This document shows positions 57,171-64,000 of a stretch of 64,000 bases of DNA, in pieces (the stretch's first letter is position 1; each line of letters begins with the position of its first letter). The position numbers and the translations under genes were made by a program. Below the pieces are notes generated by a model. It made no database searches. It saw only the letters and a program-made list of their open reading frames with translations, and was not told where the DNA came from. This DNA is from Paraburkholderia sp. BL9I2N2 (GTDB lineage Bacteria > Pseudomonadota > Gammaproteobacteria > Burkholderiales > Burkholderiaceae). The stretch spans positions 3,968,001 through 4,032,000 of the forward strand of contig NZ_SMGP01000001.1 of the NCBI RefSeq assembly GCF_004339745.1, given 5' to 3'.

Positions 57171-58961
57171 ATGCTGCCTGCACATAAACATACCCTCGAA
57201 ACACTGCTCGCCGACACGGTGAAGCAAGCCGCGACCGCCTCGCAAGGCGCGGCCGAAGCCGCGTTCGTGTCGCCCACCATCACGCTGGAACGCCCCAAGG
57301 TCGCCGCGCACGGCGACGTCGCATGCAACGTGGCGATGCAACTCGCCAAGCCGCTGCGCGCCAATCCGCGCCAGCTGGCGCAACAGATCGTCGACGCGCT
57401 GCTCGCGCAACCGCAGGCCAAGGGCCTCATCGAAGCCGCCGAAGTGGCCGGCCCCGGCTTCATCAACCTGCGCCTCGCGTCCGCTGCCAAACAGGCGGTG
57501 ATCGCCGCCGTGTTCGCTGAGAAAGAGGCTTTCGGCCGCTCGCAACGCGACGCCGGCAAGCATGTGCTGATCGAATTCGTCTCGGCCAACCCGACCGGCC
57601 CGCTGCACGTCGGCCACGGCCGTCAGGCCGCGCTCGGCGACGCGCTCTCGAACGTGCTGGCCTCGCAAGGCTGGGACGTGCATCGCGAGTTCTACTACAA
57701 CGACGCCGGCGTGCAGATCCAGACGCTCGCGCTGTCGACTCAGGCACGCGCCCGCGGCCTCGCGCCCGGCGACGAAGGCTGGCCGGCTTCGGCGTACAAC
57801 GGCGAGTACATCGCCGAGATCGCGCAAGACTATCTGAGCGGCGCCACCGTGGCCGCGAGCGACGGCGAGCCGGTCACCGGCGCGCGCGACGTCGAAGACC
57901 TCGAAGCGATCCGCCGTTTCGCCGTGGCGTACCTGCGCCGCGAGCAGGACATGGACTTGCAGGCGTTCGGCGTGAAGTTCGACCAGTACTACCTGGAGTC
58001 GTCGCTGTACAAGGAAGGCCGCGTCGAGAAAACCGTCGACGCATTGATCGCCGCCGGCAAGACCTACGAGCAGGAAGGCGCGCTGTGGCTGCGCACCACC
58101 GACGACGGCGACGACAAAGACCGCGTGATGCGCAAGAGCGACGGCACCTACACGTACTTCGTGCCGGACGTCGCCTATCACGTCGCCAAGTGGGAACGCG
58201 GCTTCACCAAGGTCATCAACATTCAGGGTTCGGACCACCACGGCACGATCGCGCGGGTGCGCGCCGGCCTGCAGGGTCTCGGCATCGGCATTCCGAAGGG
58301 CTATCCCGACTACATCCTGCACAAGATGGTCACGGTCATGCGCAACGGCGAAGAGGTGAAAATCTCCAAGCGCGCCGGCAGCTACGTGACGGTGCGCGAC
58401 CTGATCGAATGGTCGGGCGGCGCGACGCCGGGCTCGGAAGCCGCCGTCGATCTGATCGACGAGGAAACGATTCGCCGTGGCCGCGACGCGGTGCGCTTTT
58501 TCCTGATCTCGCGCAAGGCCGATACGGAATTCGTGTTCGACATCGACCTCGCGCTGAAGCAGAACGACGAGAATCCGGTGCACTACGTGCAGTATGCGCA
58601 CGCGCGGATCTGCTCGGTCATCGCCGAGTGCAAGGCGCGCTACAGCACGGACGAAAGCACGCTGGCTGACGTGGACGTCGCGCCGCTCACCAGCGAACGC
58701 GCGATGGCCCTGCTGAACAAGCTCGCCGAATTCCCGGACATGCTGCAACATGCCGCCGACGAACTCGCCCCGCACGCGGTCGCGTTCTATCTGCGCGACC
58801 TCGCCGGGGAATTCCACTCGTTCTACAATGACAGAGCCGAGCGCGTGCTGGTCGACGATGCGGCCGAGCGCAATGCACGCGTCGCGCTGCTCGCGGCCAC
58901 GCGTCAAGTGCTGGCCAACGGTCTCGCGACGATCGGCGTCTCCGCTCCCGTCAAGATGTAA
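57171..58961 (+). CDS. argS: Arginyl-tRNA synthetase
   Basis: This 596-aa class I synthetase charges tRNA-Arg. The HIGH motif is HVGH (near residue 146, PLHVGHGRQAALG) and the KMSKS-like motif is KISKRAG (near 397). The N-terminal additional domain and the C-terminal DALR helical domain (LLNKLAEFPDMLQHAA) are present. It starts ATG at 57171 and is probably cotranscribed with the SPOR gene 79 bp downstream. Confidence 0.95.
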   Translation: MLPAHKHTLETLLADTVKQAATASQGAAEAAFVSPTITLERPKVAAHGDVACNVAMQLAKPLRANPRQLAQQIVDALLAQPQAKGLIEAAEVAGPGFINLRLASAAKQAVIAAVFAEKEAFGRSQRDAGKHVLIEFVSANPTGPLHVGHGRQAALGDALSNVLASQGWDVHREFYYNDAGVQIQTLALSTQARARGLAPGDEGWPASAYNGEYIAEIAQDYLSGATVAASDGEPVTGARDVEDLEAIRRFAVAYLRREQDMDLQAFGVKFDQYYLESSLYKEGRVEKTVDALIAAGKTYEQEGALWLRTTDDGDDKDRVMRKSDGTYTYFVPDVAYHVAKWERGFTKVINIQGSDHHGTIARVRAGLQGLGIGIPKGYPDYILHKMVTVMRNGEEVKISKRAGSYVTVRDLIEWSGGATPGSEAAVDLIDEETIRRGRDAVRFFLISRKADTEFVFDIDLALKQNDENPVHYVQYAHARICSVIAECKARYSTDESTLADVDVAPLTSERAMALLNKLAEFPDMLQHAADELAPHAVAFYLRDLAGEFHSFYNDRAERVLVDDAAERNARVALLAATRQVLANGLATIGVSAPVKM

Positions 58962-59040
58962 GTCCTCCGGCGCAACATGCATGCGGCCGTCGTTATAATC
59001 GACGGCCGTTCCAGGATTCTTTTTGCAGGTGATTCATACG

Positions 59041-59832
59041 ATGGCAAAACCACGCCGCACAACAAAGCAATCGAAACAAACCGGGGGGACTTTTCTCGGC
59101 ATCGTGCTGGGCCTGATCGTCGGCCTTGCGATCGCGGTAGTGGTGGCGCTGTATATCACCCGCGCGCCCACGCCATTCGTCTCGAAGGTGGCGCCGCCAG
59201 CGGCACCCGATTCGGGCGCGAGCCAGCCGCAGTACGACCCGAACCGTCCGCTGCAAGGCAAGACGCCGGGCCAGCCGGTGCCGCAAGCCGCGCAGCCGGC
59301 GCCGCCGAACACCGCGCCGGGCCAGACCAACTCGCAGACGCAGTCGGGCATGCTGGAAGAACCGCAGATCGTCGAAGTGCCGCCCGCCAACGGCAACGCG
59401 AACGGCACGGCGGTAGCGCCGAAGCCCGCGCAGGATAACGGCAACGGCACGGCCACCACGCCGGCGAAGAAGCCGCAAGCCTCCAGCGCACCGGCCGCCA
59501 CCGCGGCAGGTTCGGCGCCGAAGAGCGGTTCGTCCGCCACGGCCGCCAACGCCAAGCCCGGTTCGGGCGCGGCGCCGGCGCCGGGCGATGCCAACACCGG
59601 CTACTTCCTGCAAGTGGGCGCGTACAAGACCTCGGCGGATGCCGAACAGCAGCGCGCGCGTCTCGCCTTCCAGGGGTTCGAATCGAAAGTCACGCAGCGC
59701 GATGCCGGCGGCGTCACGTATTACCGCGTGCGTATCGGGCCGTTCTCGAAGTTCGAAGATATGAATTCGAGCCGTCAGCGTTTGTCGGACGCGGGCGTGG
59801 ATACCGCAGTGATCCGCTTCACGAAGCAATAA
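59041..59832 (+). CDS. SPOR-domain membrane protein (FtsN-like)
   Basis: This 263-aa protein has a basic cytoplasmic tail, one membrane helix (about 18-42), a long Pro/Ala/Gln linker and a C-terminal SPOR domain (about 184-262, GYFLQVGAYKTSADAEQQRARL). SPOR domains bind denuded peptidoglycan at the septum. The gene order argS-SPOR-dsbA is typical of betaproteobacteria. The ATG at 59041 is preferred over an upstream one at 59023. Confidence 0.87.
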   Translation: MAKPRRTTKQSKQTGGTFLGIVLGLIVGLAIAVVVALYITRAPTPFVSKVAPPAAPDSGASQPQYDPNRPLQGKTPGQPVPQAAQPAPPNTAPGQTNSQTQSGMLEEPQIVEVPPANGNANGTAVAPKPAQDNGNGTATTPAKKPQASSAPAATAAGSAPKSGSSATAANAKPGSGAAPAPGDANTGYFLQVGAYKTSADAEQQRARLAFQGFESKVTQRDAGGVTYYRVRIGPFSKFEDMNSSRQRLSDAGVDTAVIRFTKQ

Positions 59833-59865
59833 GCCAACAATAAACCTACGGTGATTTGCCGGAAC

Positions 59866-59930
59866 GCGCCGCCGCCGAACTATCGGCGTGCGGCGCGTGT
59901 CACAAACACGACGGACGGTTCAAACCGTCC
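59866..59930. other. Cluster of three adjacent hairpins upstream of dsbA
   Basis: Hairpin 1 pairs gcgccgc-cgccg (59866-59877) with cggcg-t-gcggcgc (59884-59896). Hairpin 2 is cgtgt-cacaa-acacg (59896-59910). Hairpin 3 is a perfect ggacggtt-ca-aaccgtcc (59913-59930). The first may end the argS-SPOR transcript; all may structure the dsbA leader. Confidence 0.4.
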
Positions 59931-60004
59931 AACGCCGAATCTTGAAGACGGTGACGGGCATTTGCGTGGCGCCACCGTTTTACGCCTACTTGGGTCAACA
60001 CAAC

Positions 60005-60643
60005 ATGAAGAAACTGCTGAGCATTCTGTTCCTCTCGCTGGGCCTCGTTGCAGCCTCGGCACAGGCATCGCCGGCCGCGCCGGTGTCGGGCAAGGATTTC
60101 ACCGTGCTGCCCACCGCGCAGCCCACCGACGTGCCGGCCGGCAAGATCGAAGTCACCGAATTCTTCTGGTACGGCTGCCCGCACTGCAATGAATTCGACC
60201 CGTACCTCGAAGCGTGGGTGAAGAAGCAAGGTCCGGACGTGGTGTTCAAGCGCGTGCCGGTCGCCTTCCGTGACGACTTCATTCCACATTCCAAGATGTA
60301 TCACGCGCTCGACGCGCTCGGCCTGGCTGCGCAGCTCACGCCGAAGGTCTTCAATGAAATCCACGTCAACAAGGACTACCTGCTGACGCCGGAAGATCAG
60401 GCCAAATTCCTCGCGAAGAACGGCGTCGATCCGAAGAAGTACATGGACGCGTACAACTCGTTCTCGACGCAAAGCGCGCTGCAGAAGGACAAGAAGCTGC
60501 TGGACGACTACAAGATCGACGGCGTGCCGACGCTGGCCGTGCAGGGCAAGTATGAAACCGGCCCAGCTGCGACCAACAGCCTGCCGGGCACGATTCAGGT
60601 GCTGGACTACCTGGTCGCGCAGGTCCGCGCCAAGAAGATGTAA
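60005..60643 (+). CDS. dsbA: DsbA, periplasmic thiol:disulfide oxidoreductase
   Basis: This 212-aa protein has a signal peptide (about 1-22, ending AQA/S) and a DsbA thioredoxin fold with an inserted helical domain. The active site is C58-P-H-C61 and the cis-Pro loop is GVPTLAV. It introduces disulfides into secreted proteins and is reoxidised by DsbB. The start at 60005 (MKKLLSILFL) is chosen from the signal peptide. Confidence 0.94.
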   Translation: MKKLLSILFLSLGLVAASAQASPAAPVSGKDFTVLPTAQPTDVPAGKIEVTEFFWYGCPHCNEFDPYLEAWVKKQGPDVVFKRVPVAFRDDFIPHSKMYHALDALGLAAQLTPKVFNEIHVNKDYLLTPEDQAKFLAKNGVDPKKYMDAYNSFSTQSALQKDKKLLDDYKIDGVPTLAVQGKYETGPAATNSLPGTIQVLDYLVAQVRAKKM

Positions 60644-60658
60644 AGCCGAGGCGCCGGA

Positions 60659-61438
60659 ATGAGTTCACCTCTGAAGGTTTTCATTACCGGCGCCTCGAGT
60701 GGCATAGGCCTCGCGCTCGCCGCCGAATATGCGCGGCGCGGCGCGATTCTCGGCCTCGTTGCCCGCCGCGGCGACGCTCTCGCCGCCTTCCAGCAGTCCC
60801 ATCCGCAGAACACCGTCTCCATCTATTCCGTCGACGTTCGCGACGCCGAAGCGCTCGCCGATGCGGCCGCGCAGTTCATCGCGCGGCACGGCTTGCCCGA
60901 TGTCGTGATCGCCAATGCCGGCATCAGCCGCGGCGCGGTCACTGGTCACGGCGATCTGCGCACCTTCCGCGAAGTGATGGACATCAATTACTTCGGCATG
61001 GTCGCCACCTTCGAGCCGTTCGCCGCCGCGATGGGCGCGGCAAAACGCGGCACGCTGGTCGGTATCGCCAGCGTCGCGAGCGTGCGCGGCTTGCCGGGCT
61101 CCGGCGCGTATAGCGCGTCGAAATCGGCGGCGCTCAAGTATCTGGAAGCGTTGCGCGTTGAAATGCGACCGTATGATGTCGGCGTGGTCACTATCGCGCC
61201 CGGCTATATCCGCACGCCCATGACCGAGCACAATCCGTACACCATGCCGTTCCTGATGGACGCCGATCGTTTCGCGGTGAAGGTGGCGCAGGCGATCGAG
61301 CGTCAAACGGCATTCGCGGTGTTCCCCTGGCAGATGCGCGTAGTGGCCATGCTGCTGCATGTGCTGCCGCGCTGGCTCTACGACCGCGCGTTCGAACGCG
61401 CGCCGCGCAAGCCGCGCGCCACCGCCGAAGCCGAGTAA
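60659..61438 (+). CDS. Short-chain dehydrogenase/reductase
   Basis: This 259-aa Rossmann-fold oxidoreductase has the cofactor motif T-G-A-S-S-G-I-G (10-17), NAG in VIANAGISRG, and the catalytic Y-x-x-x-K near 150-154 (GAYSASKSAAL). A C-terminal helix follows. It starts 15 bp after dsbA. The substrate is unknown. Confidence 0.87.
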   Translation: MSSPLKVFITGASSGIGLALAAEYARRGAILGLVARRGDALAAFQQSHPQNTVSIYSVDVRDAEALADAAAQFIARHGLPDVVIANAGISRGAVTGHGDLRTFREVMDINYFGMVATFEPFAAAMGAAKRGTLVGIASVASVRGLPGSGAYSASKSAALKYLEALRVEMRPYDVGVVTIAPGYIRTPMTEHNPYTMPFLMDADRFAVKVAQAIERQTAFAVFPWQMRVVAMLLHVLPRWLYDRAFERAPRKPRATAEAE

Positions 61439-61441
61439 CTC

Positions 61442-62260
61442 ATGCAACCCCGTGCGGTCGATGCAGCCGGCGTCGCGCATGAACCAGCAGGCACCGCAGC
61501 GCGCATCGTTTCGCTGGTGCCGAGCATCACCGAACTGCTGTTCGCGCTCGGACTCGACAGCCAGATTGTCGGCCGCACCGGCTTTTGCGTGCATCCTCAC
61601 GACAAGGTGCGGCAGGTACGCAAGGTCGGCGGCACCAAGGCCGTGAATCTCGACGCCATTCGTGCGTTGCGCCCCACCCATCTGATCGTCAATATCGACG
61701 AAAACGAGCGCGATACCGTCGAGCGATTGCGCGCGTTCGTGCCGCATATCGTCGTGACACATCCGCAAACACCGCGGGACAACCTGGCGCTGTATACGCT
61801 GCTGGGCGCGATCTTCGATCGCGCCCAGGAAGCGCGGCGCCTGAGCGATGCGCTCGAAGCCCGTCTGAGCGAAGCGACGGCGCGCGCGTTCACTCCGCAA
61901 AACGTGCTGTATCTGATCTGGCGCGAGCCGTGGATGACCGTGGCGCGCGACACCTATATCTCGACGATGCTGCGGCTCGTGAACTGGCACACGCTGCCGG
62001 ACGTGCAAGGCGGTGCGGCAGGCGCCGCGCGTTACCCGACACTCGACTTCGACGCCGCGCCGTGGCTCGCCCAGGTCGACCGCATCCTGCTCTCCAGCGA
62101 GCCGTATCGCTTCACGCAGGTCCATTGCGACGCGCTGAAACGCGATCCGCGACTGGCCGGCAAGCGCATCGAGTTGATCGATGGGGAAATGGTGTCGTGG
62201 TACGGCGTGCGCGCGATCGAAGGCGTCACCTATCTGCTGCGACGCGCCGCGACGGCATGA
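61442..62260 (+). CDS. BtuF-like helical-backbone metal/cobalamin-binding protein
   Basis: This 272-aa protein has the class III periplasmic binding fold: RIVSLVPSITELLFALGL, then RPTHLIVNIDENERDTVERL and WREPWMTVARDTYISTML. It resembles BtuF and relatives, which bind cobalamin or metal chelates for ABC import. No signal peptide is visible from the ATG at 61442, and no BtuCD genes are next to it. It is 3 bp downstream of the SDR gene, so translation is probably coupled. Confidence 0.8.
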   Translation: MQPRAVDAAGVAHEPAGTAARIVSLVPSITELLFALGLDSQIVGRTGFCVHPHDKVRQVRKVGGTKAVNLDAIRALRPTHLIVNIDENERDTVERLRAFVPHIVVTHPQTPRDNLALYTLLGAIFDRAQEARRLSDALEARLSEATARAFTPQNVLYLIWREPWMTVARDTYISTMLRLVNWHTLPDVQGGAAGAARYPTLDFDAAPWLAQVDRILLSSEPYRFTQVHCDALKRDPRLAGKRIELIDGEMVSWYGVRAIEGVTYLLRRAATA

Positions 62261-62505
62261 GCGCAAGCCCGCTGCCCGCTCCATATGAATATGCGGATTA
62301 TGTTGTTGTCGCCGCAACCACCCTTCGATAAGCTTTCGCGAAGGCCCACGCGCGCGTAGGCGGCATTACCCGACCCATGCGCCAGCGCCGGAAACGTATC
62401 ACAATAAAGACGACGGCTACGCCGCAAGGCCGCCCGTCCCTCGTCAACGGAACATAACCACACAACCAGACGCACTGCCTGACTGCGCTTGTTATGGGAG
62501 ATCCT

Positions 62506-64000
62506 ATGCGCTTCAAACTGCTCGCAGCCGCCGTACTGTTCACGGCGCCCGCGCTCGTGCTCGCCAAACCGCTGACCGTCTGTACCGAGTCGAGCCCCGA
62601 CGGCTTCGATGTCGTGCAGTTCAATTCGCTCGTCACGACCAATGCGTCGGCTGACGTGATCTTAAACTCGCTGGTCTCGTACGACGAGGCCACGAAGAAA
62701 GTGGTGCCGGCGCTGGCCGACAAGTGGGACGTGAGCGCCGACGGCCTCACCTACACGTTCCATTTGCGCCCGAACGTGCAGTTCCAGACCACCGACTACT
62801 TCAAGCCCACCCGGCCGCTTACCGCCGACGACGTCGTCTTCACGTTCGACCGCATGCTCAACGACAGCAATCCGTGGCACAAGGTGACGGGCGCGAGCGG
62901 TTTCCCGCATGCGCAGTCGATGGGCCTGCCGAAGCTCATCAAGTCGATCAGCAAGGTCGACGACAACACCGTCAAGTTCGAGCTGAACGCGCCCGACGCG
63001 ACCTTCGTGTCGATCCTGACGATGGGTTTCGCCTCGATCTATTCGGCCGAATATGCCGACCAGTTGCTGAAGGCCGGCAAGCAGGTCGATCTGAATTCGA
63101 AGCCGATCGGCACCGGTCCGTTCGAACTGAAGAGCTATACGAAAGACGCGGTCATCCGCTACGACGTGAACCCGACCTACTGGGGCCCGAAGCCGAAGAT
63201 CGACCGTCTGATCTACGCGATCACGCCGGACGCCACGGTACGGGCGCAAAAAGTGAAGGCCGGTGAATGCCAGATCGCTTTGTCGCCGAAGCCCCAGGAT
63301 CTCGCCGATGCGAAGGGCGACAAGTCGCTCGCCATCGTGCAGACGCCCGCGTTCATGACGGCGTTCGTCGCGTTGAACACGCAGAAGAAGCCGCTCGACA
63401 ACCAGAAGGTGCGCGCCGCACTGAACATGGCGTTCGACCGCACCACGTATCTGAAGACCGTGTTCGACAACACGGCGACACCGGCCGTGAACCCGTATCC
63501 GCCGAACACGTGGAGCTACGACAAGGCCGTGAAGGCCTGGCCATACGACCCGGCGAAGGCGAAGAAGCTGCTTGCCGACGCGGGCTATCCCAACGGCTTC
63601 GAAACGACGATCTGGGTGCGGCCGAACGGCAGCGTGCTGAATCCGAATCCGAAGGCCGGGGCCGAACTGCTGCAAGCCGACTTCGCGAAGATCGGCGTGA
63701 AGGCCGACGTGAAGGTGATCGAATGGGGCGAGTTGATCAAGCAGGCCAAGCAAGGCCAGCATGATTCACTCTTCATGGGCTGGGCCGGCGACAACGGCGA
63801 CCCGGACAACTACCTGTCGCCGCTCTTCAGTTGCAACGCGGTGAAGTCGGGGATCAACTTCGCGCGCTTCTGCGACCAGGATCTGGACAAGCTGATCGCC
63901 GACGGCAAGGCGACGCCGGATCAGGCCAAGCGCGCGAAGGCATATGAACAGGCGCAGCAGATCATCCACGATCAGGCGCTGTGGATTCCGCTCGGGTATC
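62506..64000 (+). CDS. DppA-like dipeptide/oligopeptide-binding protein (partial, cut by window edge)
   Basis: About 498 residues are visible before the window ends. The signal peptide is about 1-20 (ending ALVLA/K). The mature protein is a family 5 solute-binding protein: TVCTESSPDGFDVVQF, GTGPFELKSY and the late WAGDNGDPDNYLSPLFSC block are those of DppA. It collects dipeptides in the periplasm, sometimes also heme or 5-aminolevulinate. Permease and ATPase genes presumably follow outside the window. The 245-bp gap upstream (62261-62505) shows no gene. Confidence 0.9.
   Translation, partial: MRFKLLAAAVLFTAPALVLAKPLTVCTESSPDGFDVVQFNSLVTTNASADVILNSLVSYDEATKKVVPALADKWDVSADGLTYTFHLRPNVQFQTTDYFKPTRPLTADDVVFTFDRMLNDSNPWHKVTGASGFPHAQSMGLPKLIKSISKVDDNTVKFELNAPDATFVSILTMGFASIYSAEYADQLLKAGKQVDLNSKPIGTGPFELKSYTKDAVIRYDVNPTYWGPKPKIDRLIYAITPDATVRAQKVKAGECQIALSPKPQDLADAKGDKSLAIVQTPAFMTAFVALNTQKKPLDNQKVRAALNMAFDRTTYLKTVFDNTATPAVNPYPPNTWSYDKAVKAWPYDPAKAKKLLADAGYPNGFETTIWVRPNGSVLNPNPKAGAELLQADFAKIGVKADVKVIEWGELIKQAKQGQHDSLFMGWAGDNGDPDNYLSPLFSCNAVKSGINFARFCDQDLDKLIADGKATPDQAKRAKAYEQAQQIIHDQALWIPLGY

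Noticed and set aside
57138..58982. Long open frame on the minus strand
   Set aside because: Antisense to argS with its HIGH and KMSKS-like motifs.

Overview
The window reads as chromosome 1 of a Paraburkholderia/Burkholderia-type betaproteobacterium. The evidence is high GC content with strong codon bias, a methionine synthase split into two genes, the ybeD/lipB/lipA and birA-coaX arrangements, PhaM, DUF3567, DUF1840 and DUF2917 proteins, and dctA-dctB-dctD under a sigma-54 promoter. Nearly everything from about 6.15 kb rightwards is ordinary chromosomal backbone.

The exception is the left end. From position 1 to about 6152 the DNA is markedly more AT-rich. It carries a four-gene leftward operon encoding three different tyrosine recombinases (659, 720 and 420 aa) and one small coiled-coil protein (197 aa), the first three genes overlapping stop-to-start. 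This matches the core of the GInt class of genomic islands (three integrases plus one small protein, cargo beyond). The island lies inside comM (yifB), of which only the 3' part (from about 6153 to 7559) remains here. The end of one cargo gene (1-103) is all that is visible of the cargo; the rest of the island and the 5' part of comM lie outside the window. An inverted repeat with a 9-bp spacer sits on the junction.

Backbone layout: 7.6-9.3 kb, AT-richer gap with two DnaA-box matches, a lipoprotein and a TlpA-like thioredoxin. 9.4-14.4 kb, the C4-dicarboxylate module dctA-dctB-dctD with a -24/-12 promoter and upstream activator-like sites. 14.5-20.8 kb, a glycerophosphodiesterase plus ABC importer operon with a divergent DeoR/GlpR-type regulator and GlpR-like operators between them. 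20.8-26.1 kb, a YjbB-type Na/phosphate transporter, a HAD phosphatase and the tauABC taurine importer. 26.4-33 kb, two small membrane proteins, lipoate synthesis (lipA, lipB, ybeD) with a LysR/DUF2917 pair wedged in, a D-amino acid transaminase and the PBP5/6-type carboxypeptidase dacA. 33-39.2 kb, a hydrolase, a 2Fe-2S ferredoxin, a VanZ protein and a four-gene MCE/Mla-like lipid transport operon. 39.3-46.5 kb, birA-coaX, rfaE2, a diiron ferritin-like protein, PhaM, an enoyl-CoA hydratase and a Liv-type binding protein. 46.8-51.7 kb, a fumarylacetoacetase-family enzyme with divergent IclR regulator, a DUF3108 protein, a lactonase-like hydrolase and DUF3567. 52-56.7 kb, split metH, a small secreted protein and DUF1840. 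57-64 kb, argS, a SPOR protein, dsbA, an SDR, a BtuF-like protein and a dipeptide-type binding protein cut by the window edge.

No tRNA, rRNA or CRISPR array was seen. Motif and operator calls are by eye; no searches were run.
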